64,000 nt of DNA, taken from assembly GCA_030426805.1 (NCBI GenBank), contig JAUHXU010000003.1:62001-126000 (forward strand), read 5' to 3'. Shown in pieces: positions 1 to 8,033 of the stretch. Origin of the DNA: a bacterium. Its GTDB lineage: Bacteria > Planctomycetota > JAFGQW01. A model generated the notes under the pieces. It saw only the letters and a program-made list of their open reading frames with translations. It was not told where the DNA came from and searched no databases. The first letter of the stretch is position 1, and each line of letters opens with the position of its first letter. The position numbers were made by a program, and so were the translations under genes.

Positions 1-1556
1 TGCACTTCCCGCCGGAGTACACGCTCAACCACTACGAGATGAGCCACGTGCTCCCCCACCTCGTGCGCGACGGCCGCGGCACGATGGATGTCTACTTCAC
101 GCGCGTCTTCAATCCGGTCTGGACCTACCCCGACGGCTTCTCGTGGATCGAGATGCTCACCGACGAGTCGAAGGTAGGCTGCCACGTCGCGCTGACACCG
201 ACGTGGAACGAGACGGCGTTCTACGCCGACTGGGTGCTGCCGATGGGCCACGCGTCCGAGCGGCACGACATCAACAGCTACGAGACGCACTCGGGCGTGT
301 GGATCGCGTTCCGCCAACCGGTGCTGCGCGAGAAGGCGCGCCGCGAGGGCAAGGACGTCACGTTCACCCACGAGGTGAACCCCGGCGAGGTGTGGGAGGA
401 GGACGAGTTCTGGATCGAGCTGTCGTGGCGGATCGACCCGGACGAGTCGCTCGGCATCCGCGAGCACTTCAAGAGCCCCTACCGCGACGGCGAGAAGATC
501 ACGATCGACGAGTATTACCGCTTCCTCTTCGAGGCGACGAAGGGGCTGCCGGAGACCGCCGCCAAGGAGGGACTCAGCGCGCTCGACTACATGCGCAAGT
601 ACGGCGCGTTCGAGGTCGAGAAGATCGTCTACGAGAAGCACCGAGACGAGGTCGCCGCCGACGCGATGGACGGTGCCGAGGTCCGCGACGACGGGACGAT
701 CGTCAAGGACGGCGCGGTGATCGGCATCGCCGACGGCGGGAAACACTGCGTCGGCTTCCCGACGCCGTCGAAGCGCCAGGAGTTCTTCTCGAAGACGATG
801 GTCGACTTCGGCTACCCCGACCAGGCGATCCCCGGCTACATCGAGTCGCACGTCCACCCGAACAAGCTCGACCGCGACGCCGGTGAGTACGTGCTGCTCC
901 CGACGTTCCGCTTGCCCACGCATATCCACTCGCGTTCGGCGAACGCGAAGTGGCTCGCCGAGATCGCGCACCGAAACCCGATCTGGCTCCACACGACCGA
1001 CGCGAAGCACTTCGGCGTCAAGACCGGCGACCTGCTGAAGATCGAGACCGAGATCGGCTGGTTCGTCGACAAGGTGTGGGTCACCGAGGCGGTGAAGCCG
1101 GGGGTCGTCGCGTGCTCGCACCACATCGGCCGGTGGCGCCGCAAGGAAGACCCGGCCGGCAACGGCTGGATGACGAACACCGTCGCGATCACGAACCCGG
1201 AGCCGGGCGTGTGGAAGATGCGCACCGACGCCGGGATCGAACCGTGGGCGAGCGACGACGCCGATTCGTCGCGGATCTGGTGGCGCGACGGCGGCGTGCA
1301 CCAGAACATCACACACGCGGTACACCCGGACCCGATCTCGGGTGCGCACTGCTGGCACCAGAAGGTGCGGCTGTCGAAGCCCGGCCCGGGCGAGAACTAC
1401 GGGGACATCGTCGTCGACACGAACAAGTCGTTCGCGGTCTTCAAGGAGTGGAACGACTGGGCGAAGGCGCGCGAGACGCACCCCGACGGCCTCCGTCGCC
1501 CGCTGTGGATGAACCGCCCCCTCTCGCCGAAGAAGGAGCGGTTCTACGTCGAGTAG
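1..1556 (+). CDS. Molybdopterin oxidoreductase (DMSO reductase family), C-terminal part
   Basis: The frame is already open at base 3 (HFPPEYTLNHYEMSHV), so the 5' part lies outside the window and the Met codon at 39 is internal. About 518 residues are visible. The segment FPTPSKRQEFF and the stretch from LLPTFRLPTHIHSRSANAKW through HTTDAKHFGVKTGDLLKIET resemble the molybdopterin-dinucleotide-binding C-terminal domain of the DMSO reductase family, which carries bis-MGD molybdenum or tungsten. The Fe-S and active-site ligand region would be upstream, so the substrate cannot be read here. Formate, sulfur-compound or other oxyanion chemistry are all open. No electron-transfer subunit follows directly on this strand. 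The multiheme cytochrome operon begins 5.5 kb downstream, and a shared electron path is only a guess. Confidence 0.8.
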   Translation, partial: HFPPEYTLNHYEMSHVLPHLVRDGRGTMDVYFTRVFNPVWTYPDGFSWIEMLTDESKVGCHVALTPTWNETAFYADWVLPMGHASERHDINSYETHSGVWIAFRQPVLREKARREGKDVTFTHEVNPGEVWEEDEFWIELSWRIDPDESLGIREHFKSPYRDGEKITIDEYYRFLFEATKGLPETAAKEGLSALDYMRKYGAFEVEKIVYEKHRDEVAADAMDGAEVRDDGTIVKDGAVIGIADGGKHCVGFPTPSKRQEFFSKTMVDFGYPDQAIPGYIESHVHPNKLDRDAGEYVLLPTFRLPTHIHSRSANAKWLAEIAHRNPIWLHTTDAKHFGVKTGDLLKIETEIGWFVDKVWVTEAVKPGVVACSHHIGRWRRKEDPAGNGWMTNTVAITNPEPGVWKMRTDAGIEPWASDDADSSRIWWRDGGVHQNITHAVHPDPISGAHCWHQKVRLSKPGPGENYGDIVVDTNKSFAVFKEWNDWAKARETHPDGLRRPLWMNRPLSPKKERFYVE

Positions 1557-1559
1557 CGC

Positions 1560-2801
1560 TCAGCGGAGCGTCACACCGATCGGATCGCCGATCACGGCCA
1601 TCCCCAGCGACGCCGCGGGATCGAAGACGATCGGCTGCGCCCACACGCGCACCCCGGCGACCGCCGGCAACGCGCGCACGTCGAGGCGCATCTGCGCGCG
1701 ACCGCCGGCGTCCAGCGCGCCGACGCTCCCGCTCAGCAACGGCGGGATGCCGCCGCCGACCGACAGCGCCGTCAACGCGTCGGGGATGATCGCGAACGCG
1801 CGACCGTCCGGAAGCGGCACGCGCAGGCCGGCGCCGGTCAGGCTCATCGCGACCGCATACGTCTTGCCCGGATGCGACGGGAAGCTCACGTCGAACCGGT
1901 AGTCGAGCGGAGCGACGCGACGGCTCGCGAGGTTCCGGCGCCCGTAGATCACGAGGCCGGTCTTGTAGCTCAGGCCGCCCCCGGCCCGCTTCTGCACGAC
2001 CGTACGCGTGTTCAGGTCGACCGTCATCAGCCCGTAGTAGTTGCACACGTGCATGACGGGGCTCGACGCACTCGAGCGGTCGATATCGAGCGCATCGAAG
2101 ATCTCCTGGCTCGACGAGCTCGTGACGAACGTCGACGTCGACTGCCCGATGTCGAGCCGATGCACGGACCGATACCCGCTGCAGAACCACGCGCCGGTCG
2201 TCAGGTCCTGTGCGATCGAGCCGCGCGAATCGAACCCGGTGCCGAGCGTCCGAATCGTTCCGGTCGGATCGATCGCGAGCAGCGGCTCCGGCGCATTCTG
2301 ATCTTCGAGGACCATGTGCCCGCTGAGCAGGTCCACGCGCATGCCGCCCGACCATTTGCCCGGCGCGAGCGGCGACGGCACCGCGACCACCGTATGCGAC
2401 GAGTAGTCCGGTGCGAGCTTCAGGAGCGCGTCGCTTCCGAACGTCGTCGTCGAGAGCCACAAGCACCCGTCGCCGTCGAACGCGATGTTGTTCGGGCGCG
2501 CGATCAGATTCGTGTCTCGGTAGAGCGTCTCGACCACCTGCGACGTCGGGTCGTATCGATAGACCCCCGCCGGGAAGCCGCTGCTCGCCTGGTTGGCGGT
2601 GAAGACCACCCGCCGGTTGTCGAGGTCCATCGTCACGTCGTAGGCGTTGACGATCCCGGAGAACAGCTGCCGCACCGTCGACGTCGAGCCGTCGATCGCG
2701 TGCATGTAGGGGCCGGTGGCGAAGAACGTCGGCGCGTACGGCTGCGCCGCGACGGGCGCGGCACACACGACGAGCGTGACGAGGGCGAAGACTCTCTTCA
2801 T
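1560..2801 (-). CDS. Secreted beta-propeller-like protein with shared C-terminal module
   Basis: The 413-residue product starts with a clear Sec signal peptide (MKRVFALVTLVVCAAPVAAQ). I chose the ATG at 2801 because GGAG lies 7 nt upstream; an in-frame ATG at 2819 overlaps the stop of the gene before it (ATGA). The body has repeated short blade-like segments (YRYDP, NNIAFDGDGCLWLS, LAIDPTG) typical of NHL/SMP-30-like propellers, but no catalytic signature that I can name. The last 120 or so residues (from YRFDVSFPSHPGKTYAVAMS to the end at PIGVTLR) match the ends of several other secreted proteins in this window. It is probably translationally coupled to the 901-residue secreted protein upstream. 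The function is unknown; it is an exported protein. Confidence 0.8.
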   Translation of the reverse strand: MKRVFALVTLVVCAAPVAAQPYAPTFFATGPYMHAIDGSTSTVRQLFSGIVNAYDVTMDLDNRRVVFTANQASSGFPAGVYRYDPTSQVVETLYRDTNLIARPNNIAFDGDGCLWLSTTTFGSDALLKLAPDYSSHTVVAVPSPLAPGKWSGGMRVDLLSGHMVLEDQNAPEPLLAIDPTGTIRTLGTGFDSRGSIAQDLTTGAWFCSGYRSVHRLDIGQSTSTFVTSSSSQEIFDALDIDRSSASSPVMHVCNYYGLMTVDLNTRTVVQKRAGGGLSYKTGLVIYGRRNLASRRVAPLDYRFDVSFPSHPGKTYAVAMSLTGAGLRVPLPDGRAFAIIPDALTALSVGGGIPPLLSGSVGALDAGGRAQMRLDVRALPAVAGVRVWAQPIVFDPAASLGMAVIGDPIGVTLR

Positions 2802-2815
2802 CGGTTCACTCCGGG

Positions 2816-5521
2816 TCATGGGACGATCGCCTCGAGCGCGTTCGTCGCGCCCCACGCTTGTGGCGCGGACGGGTCGGCGACCCACGCCTGAATGTAGAAA
2901 CGCGTGCCCGTCGCCACACCGGCCCACGGGAGCTTCAACGTGAAGCGCCCGGCGGCGTCGGTGGTCAGCGGCAGCACGAACTGCGGGATCGGCACGAGCG
3001 TGCCGCCGAGAAGCAGTGCATCGAAGCGGGCGAGGCCGATCGCGAGTGCACCGGGCGCGAGCGGCACCGCGCCGGTCACGCTCAGGGCGATCGACGTCGA
3101 CGGTTGCATCGTCCCGCTCCCGGTCAGTCGTGCGGCCCCGAGCGCGAGCCCGAGGTCGCGCCACGGGGACGGCACGCGGCCCGTCGCACGCGTCGCGACG
3201 CGGAGGCTCCCCAACGGGGCCAGCGGCGCGAGCGTCGTGTAGGTGTAGATCGCCTCGCCACCGGCCGCCGCGACCGACGGGGTGAGGTTCGCACCCAACC
3301 CGGCCGTGATCGCGTAGTGGTTCGGATCGAGCACGGTGTTGCTCGTGTCGACGCGCGCGCCGAAGATCTCGAACCGTCGATCGACGAAGAACGTGGCCGC
3401 GCGCTGATCCTGCCACGCGACGTGGAAGACCGAGCCGTCCCACGCGACCGCCGGCGCGACTTGATCGCCCGGCGCCGTCGCGATCGGTCGCCCACCCGGG
3501 TCGGGTTGCGATCCGTCCGGGCGCACGCGCGTCGCGAAGATGTCGCGGTTGGCTCGGCCGTTTCGCTCGTCGTGCCAGACGACGAGCGCGAGCGATCCGT
3601 TGGACGCGATCGCCACCTGGTAGGGGCTCACGCCGCCACCCATCGGAAACGACTGGGTCGCCTGCCCCGCACCATCGACGAAGACCGCGCGCAGGTTCGT
3701 GTTCGGATTGTCGTGCGAGAAGTGCTGTTGCCACGCGACGAGCCAGCGACCGCCGAGTGCGGCGACCGCGGGCACCCGCGCGAACGACCCGCCGAGTTGC
3801 AGCGGCGAGCCGACGACCGCGCCGTCGGCACCGCGGACCCGTGTGCCGTAGGCATAGCGGAGGTGCAACGTGGTCGGCGCGTGCGTGCCGACGACGAGAA
3901 AGACGTCACCGAGCGCCGCGACGTCGGTGACGGTGCCCGGCATCACCGCGGTCGGCTGCGCGTCGATCGGCGTGCCGTCGGCGGCGACGCGAACGGCACG
4001 ACCGGTTCCATCGCTCCACGCGACGAGGTAACACGAACCGTTCCACGCGACGCACGGACCCGACGTGATCCCGCGCCCGACTTCGATCGGCGGCCCGCTC
4101 GCGATGCCCGCGCCGTCGAGCGGCTGCGCGAGGATGCGCTCGACGCCCGACGACTCGCTGCGGAACACGACGAGGAACCCGGTGCCGTCGGACGCGATGT
4201 CGGCCGGCCACTGCGCGGGCGCCGCGATCGAAACCGGGAAGTCCGCGCCGACTTGCCCGGCCGCGTCGACCACGGCCGCCTGCACGTCTTGCGGGAACGG
4301 ACCGCCGGACCGCCGGTCGATCCACGCGACGACGGCACCCCCGCCGGGCAATCCGCCGATCGTGCTCGCCTGCGTCGACACCGACGCCGCCGCGGGGCTC
4401 ACCGCGATGCCGGCCGTGTCGAGCACGATGCCGGCGGCCGAGATGCGCGCCGCGGTCATGCCGATCTGACCGAGGCCGATGCTCCGCCCCCACGAGACGA
4501 ACCACCGCGTGCCGTCCCACGTCGCTTTCGCGCGCGCGTTGACCGCGTCGATCGCGGACGTGACGAGGAAGCCCCCCGGATCGAGAACCGAACCGCCGGG
4601 CGTGAGTCGCGTGGCGCGCACGCTGCCACTGAACGGCTGCGTGCTCCGCTGCTGCCAGGCGATCAGGAACTCGGCGCCGTTGGATGCGACCGAGAATGCG
4701 CTCGCGGCACCGCCCGGCTGAAAGGCCACGCCCAACGGGGTCAGGTCGCCGCCGAGGCGTCGCGCATTGACGACGCCCGACTGCACCCACGCCGCGAGCA
4801 CGACGTTCTGTGCGAACGACAGCTGCAGGTCGAACACGAGTTGGGACGGCGACGCGTGAATCGTCGTGCCGCCCGGGTCGAGCACCTGTCCCTGCGGGGA
4901 CACGCGAGTGGCGACGACGTCCGACTCGCCGGCCGACGTGCCGCGGGCGGCGACGATCCAATTCGTTCCGTCACTCGTGATCGCGACGTCGGCGTCGGAG
5001 GAGTTCTGATAGGTCAGCACCGGGATCGGCACCGCATCGAGCACCTGCCCCTGCGCGGACACGCGGACTGCGCGAATGCCGGCCGCGTAGAAGAACTGCG
5101 TCGGCTCTCGACTGACCCACGCGACGAGCCACGCGGTGCCGTTCCACGCCGCGACGGGCTTCTCCTGCAGCGAAGCGCCGATCGCGATCGGAAACGACGT
5201 CGCATCGAGCGGGCGCCCGGTCGCGTCGAGCCGAACGCCGAACACGTCCTGCTCGCTGCCCGCGGCGTACGCACTCGACGGCGCGACCGCCCCGCCGAGA
5301 TCCGTGCGCTCGTCGGTCCATACGGCGAGGAGCGTCCCGGCCCCCTGCGCGATCACCGGTTCGGACTGGTCGCCGGCCGAGGCGGTCACGGCCCGGTCGC
5401 CGGCGAGGAACACCGGCGATCCGAGAGACGGACTCTGCGCGGCGACGCTCGCAGCGACGACGATCGCCGCCACGGACGCGAAGCACACTCGGCGTACTGT
5501 GTTCACCGATTCGAGCAACAT
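2816..5521 (-). CDS. Large secreted repeat protein of unknown function
   Basis: This 901-residue protein starts at an ATG with GGGAGG 9 nt upstream and has an N-terminal signal peptide ending near SVAAQ. The body is built from repeats of the type VAWDGS-x-FHVAWQD-x-R or LVVWHDERNGR, about 50-60 residues apart, alternating with ATRVRPDG-type segments. This pattern is common in exported proteins of Planctomycetota and Myxococcota and fits a beta-propeller or repeated beta-sandwich. The C terminus (SIALSVTGAVPLAPG onward) looks like a diverged copy of the module shared with neighbouring secreted proteins. No enzyme motif is visible. Its stop overlaps the next gene's first ATG, suggesting a two-gene operon with the 413-residue protein. 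Confidence 0.8.
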   Translation of the reverse strand: MLLESVNTVRRVCFASVAAIVVAASVAAQSPSLGSPVFLAGDRAVTASAGDQSEPVIAQGAGTLLAVWTDERTDLGGAVAPSSAYAAGSEQDVFGVRLDATGRPLDATSFPIAIGASLQEKPVAAWNGTAWLVAWVSREPTQFFYAAGIRAVRVSAQGQVLDAVPIPVLTYQNSSDADVAITSDGTNWIVAARGTSAGESDVVATRVSPQGQVLDPGGTTIHASPSQLVFDLQLSFAQNVVLAAWVQSGVVNARRLGGDLTPLGVAFQPGGAASAFSVASNGAEFLIAWQQRSTQPFSGSVRATRLTPGGSVLDPGGFLVTSAIDAVNARAKATWDGTRWFVSWGRSIGLGQIGMTAARISAAGIVLDTAGIAVSPAAASVSTQASTIGGLPGGGAVVAWIDRRSGGPFPQDVQAAVVDAAGQVGADFPVSIAAPAQWPADIASDGTGFLVVFRSESSGVERILAQPLDGAGIASGPPIEVGRGITSGPCVAWNGSCYLVAWSDGTGRAVRVAADGTPIDAQPTAVMPGTVTDVAALGDVFLVVGTHAPTTLHLRYAYGTRVRGADGAVVGSPLQLGGSFARVPAVAALGGRWLVAWQQHFSHDNPNTNLRAVFVDGAGQATQSFPMGGGVSPYQVAIASNGSLALVVWHDERNGRANRDIFATRVRPDGSQPDPGGRPIATAPGDQVAPAVAWDGSVFHVAWQDQRAATFFVDRRFEIFGARVDTSNTVLDPNHYAITAGLGANLTPSVAAAGGEAIYTYTTLAPLAPLGSLRVATRATGRVPSPWRDLGLALGAARLTGSGTMQPSTSIALSVTGAVPLAPGALAIGLARFDALLLGGTLVPIPQFVLPLTTDAAGRFTLKLPWAGVATGTRFYIQAWVADPSAPQAWGATNALEAIVP

Positions 5522-5625
5522 CGTTCACATCCTCCCGGTGCACAGGGCCCCGATTCCCCGCACGCGACTGGGCCGCAGCGACTGGGCCGCGGCGAGGTCG
5601 CCCGACAGAGCATGTCGCGTGCCAA

Positions 5626-6963
5626 CTACGAGACGGGTTGGGCGCCGAACGCGACGCCGGCCTTGCGCAACAGGTCGAACGGGGGAATCCCGCCGGCGAA
5701 CACGAACACGAAGTCGTTTTGGATCGTGAGGTCCGCGTCACCGTCGGGTGTGGAAATTCGGAGCGTGACCGTGTCGGGCTCGATGCGATCGACGACCGAC
5801 CGATACCGCACGTCGACGCGGCCACGCTTGACGGCCTCGTCGAGCCGGTCCGCGTTTCGCGCCTTGATCCGGAAGAACGCCTCCTTGCGATACGAGAGCG
5901 TCACCCGGTTTCCGGGCTGCGCGGCGAGCGCGAGCGCGGCTTCGATCGCGCTGTCCCCGCCGCCGACGACGAGTACGTCGCAATCGGCATAGCGCGTCGC
6001 ATCGGTCAGGCGGTAGGCGACCTTGGCCTGCTCCTCGCCCGGCACGCCGAGCTTGCGCGGCGTGCCTCGGCGACCGAGCGCGAGGATCACGAACCGCACG
6101 CGATGTTCGGCACCCGTCGTGCGCACGAGGAAGCCGCCGTCGTCGCGTACGAGTTCGACGAGGCGCTCACCGGCGCTGAGGACGATCGGCTGACGGGACA
6201 GCGTGTCCTCCCACAGCTCGATCAACTCCTCCTTCGTGTAGTCGCGCCGCCGGAGCCGGCCGACGAGCGGCAGCGCGACCGGCTCGGTCATCACGAGCTT
6301 CTGCCGCGGGTAGTGTCGGATCGTGCCGCCGGCCTGTTGCTGCTCGATCACGATGTGGTCGATCCCGAGTTCGATCGCCCGAAGCGCCGCCGACAGGCCG
6401 GCCGGCCCGGCACCGATGATGCCGATCGTCGCTCGACCGTCCCTCGCCCCGCCCGAGGCGCCGTCGGCGTCGAGCCGACGCGCGATCGCGTCCACACAAG
6501 CGACGCCGTGCGTGACCGCATTGCGAATCAGCGCGATGCCGGTCAGTTCGCCCGCGAGAAACAGCCCCGGCACGGTCGACTCGTGCTCGTCGGTGACGGT
6601 CGGAATGTCGTCGCGCTGCGCGACGGCGCCGAGGCCGATCCGAATCGCACCGACCGGGCAGGCCGTTTCGCAGCGCCCATGCCCGACGCAACGCGCGCCG
6701 TTGACGATCACCGCGACGCCACCGCGGACCGCGAGTACCTCGCCCTCGGGGCAGGCGGCGACGCAAGCGCCGCATCCGACGCACTGTAGCGGGTCGATCT
6801 GCGGGTGCTGCATCAGCGGCTGCCGCGCCGAGATCCGCTCGGCTTCGTCGATCGCGCGATCCACGGCGTCGTCGGTCCGCCGGGCACGGAGGCGCTCGAG
6901 CAGCCCGATCGCGACGAGGGCGAGCGTCAGCACGGCAGCGAAGATCGCGATCGTCTCGGTCAC
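5626..6963 (-). CDS. Membrane-tethered ferredoxin/FAD pyridine-nucleotide oxidoreductase
   Basis: The 445-residue protein starts at a GTG at 6963, which places a hydrophobic anchor at residues 4-23. A ferredoxin-like segment follows: cluster 1 is C61-x2-C64-x2-C67-x3-C71-P. Cluster 2 reads C92-x2-H95-x2-C98-x3-C102-P, with His in the usual second Cys position. A thioredoxin-reductase-like flavoprotein fold comes next, with an FAD-binding GIIGAGPAGLSAAL and an NAD(P)-binding VLVVGGGDSAIEAAL. It probably moves electrons between NAD(P)H and a membrane or periplasmic partner through flavin and Fe-S. It is divergently transcribed, with a 107-bp gap, from the cytochrome b/multiheme cytochrome operon, which supports a joint role. 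The partner and direction are inferred. I cannot assign a characterised family name. Confidence 0.8.
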   Translation of the reverse strand: MTETIAIFAAVLTLALVAIGLLERLRARRTDDAVDRAIDEAERISARQPLMQHPQIDPLQCVGCGACVAACPEGEVLAVRGGVAVIVNGARCVGHGRCETACPVGAIRIGLGAVAQRDDIPTVTDEHESTVPGLFLAGELTGIALIRNAVTHGVACVDAIARRLDADGASGGARDGRATIGIIGAGPAGLSAALRAIELGIDHIVIEQQQAGGTIRHYPRQKLVMTEPVALPLVGRLRRRDYTKEELIELWEDTLSRQPIVLSAGERLVELVRDDGGFLVRTTGAEHRVRFVILALGRRGTPRKLGVPGEEQAKVAYRLTDATRYADCDVLVVGGGDSAIEAALALAAQPGNRVTLSYRKEAFFRIKARNADRLDEAVKRGRVDVRYRSVVDRIEPDTVTLRISTPDGDADLTIQNDFVFVFAGGIPPFDLLRKAGVAFGAQPVS

Positions 6964-6994
6964 GGCCCATCCCCGGGTGAACGTGTTAACCCCG

Positions 6995-7011
6995 CGTGCG
7001 CAACGCGCACG
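6995..7011. promoter_or_regulatory. 17-bp palindrome in divergent promoter region
   Basis: CGTGCGC-AAC-GCGCACG is a perfect inverted repeat with 7-bp arms, located between the divergent oxidoreductase gene and the cytochrome operon. A GTTAAC hexamer lies just to its left at 6985-6990. The placement would suit a shared operator, but no regulator is known and GC-rich DNA makes short palindromes fairly common. Confidence 0.3.
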
Positions 7012-7070
7012 GTGAAAACGCGGCGCTCCGGTGCGTCTCGGACCGCCCGCGAGCCCAATGAGCGAATCCC

Positions 7071-8033
7071 GTGCCGGTCCGGCGGCACGGTATGGCGTTT
7101 GCTTTCGTCGTGCGGCGGATGATCGTGGAACCGAGGAACGACCGTACGACGACGAGCACCGCCGGCCGGCGACCGGTGCGGCCATGGCTCTGGCTCCTCG
7201 CGGTCTCCCTCGGAGCGGCGTTCGGATTCGTCGCGTCCCAGGCGGACTACTACACGGCGCCGCTGATCGAGAAGGCGCTCCACCCCCGCCATTCGACGCT
7301 CCGCTCGTCGGGCCCGACCGGCCTGGCGTTCGGGGTCGCCGCCGTCGGTCTCGTGCTCGCCAACCTCGGCTACCTCGCGCGACGACGCCTCGTCGCCCGC
7401 CGCTGGCTGGGATCGCTGCGGTCGTGGATGGACTTCCACGTCGCGTCGGGGATCGTCGCGGCCGCACTCGTCGCACTGCACGCGGGCTTCGCGCTGCGCA
7501 GCGCACTCGGGACGATCGCCGCGACCGCGTTCGGAATCGTCGTCGCGGCCGGTATCGTCGGCCGCTACATCTACGCCCGCGTCCCGCGGTCGCTCGAGGG
7601 ACGCGAGTTGCACATCGACGAGGTCGAGGCTCGCTTCACCGAGCACTGCGAACGGCTCGACGTCCGGGGCGTCACGCTCGACGGCGCGGCGCTGACCCGC
7701 GCGCCCCGCACGCGCGGCCGGCTCGCGACGCTCCTCGCGATCCTCTTCGGCGACCGCGAGTTGATCCGCGCGCGCCGCGACACGCTGCGTCGCCTGGACG
7801 CCGCCGACGGCCCGCGGTTGCCCCGCCACGACCGCCGAGCGCTGCGCCGGCTGGTGCGGACGCTGTTCCGCGAGGCGGGCTGGATTCGCCGCTACCACCA
7901 GTTCCGCTCGCTGATGGCGGCCTGGCGCTTCCTGCATCGCTGGCTCGCCCTCGTGATGCTCGGCACCGTCGCGTTTCACGTCTGGATCGCGCTGCGCTAC
8001 GGCGATCTCCGGTTGCCGGGAGTTCGACCGTGA
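7071..8033 (+). CDS. Diheme cytochrome b-like membrane protein
   Basis: The product is up to 320 residues from a GTG at 7071. In-frame ATGs at 7092 and 7119 are alternatives, and none has a clear Shine-Dalgarno sequence. It has five hydrophobic helices, around residues 39-56, 84-102, 122-142, 148-168 and 288-308. Helices 3 and 5 each carry a His pair exactly 14 residues apart (H123/H137 and H289/H303), the ligand spacing of the two b hemes in cytochrome b-type four-helix bundles. A basic cytoplasmic or periplasmic segment of about 115 residues separates helices 4 and 5. It likely passes electrons between the quinone pool or the divergent flavoprotein and the multiheme cytochrome, whose GTG overlaps this stop (GTGA). 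Heme binding is inferred from spacing only. Confidence 0.7.
   Translation: MPVRRHGMAFAFVVRRMIVEPRNDRTTTSTAGRRPVRPWLWLLAVSLGAAFGFVASQADYYTAPLIEKALHPRHSTLRSSGPTGLAFGVAAVGLVLANLGYLARRRLVARRWLGSLRSWMDFHVASGIVAAALVALHAGFALRSALGTIAATAFGIVVAAGIVGRYIYARVPRSLEGRELHIDEVEARFTEHCERLDVRGVTLDGAALTRAPRTRGRLATLLAILFGDRELIRARRDTLRRLDAADGPRLPRHDRRALRRLVRTLFREAGWIRRYHQFRSLMAAWRFLHRWLALVMLGTVAFHVWIALRYGDLRLPGVRP

Noticed and set aside
5564..5591. 14-bp tandem repeat GCGACTGGGCCGCR before the 901-residue gene
   Set aside because: Two copies only, differing at the last base, in GC-rich DNA and with no structural or regulatory link seen. It is too weak to call.
2858..5992. A 1044-codon open frame on the + strand opposite the 901-residue secreted protein
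   Set aside because: It has a low-complexity Arg-rich translation and is antisense to a gene with signal peptide and ribosome binding site. It spans two separate genes on the other strand.
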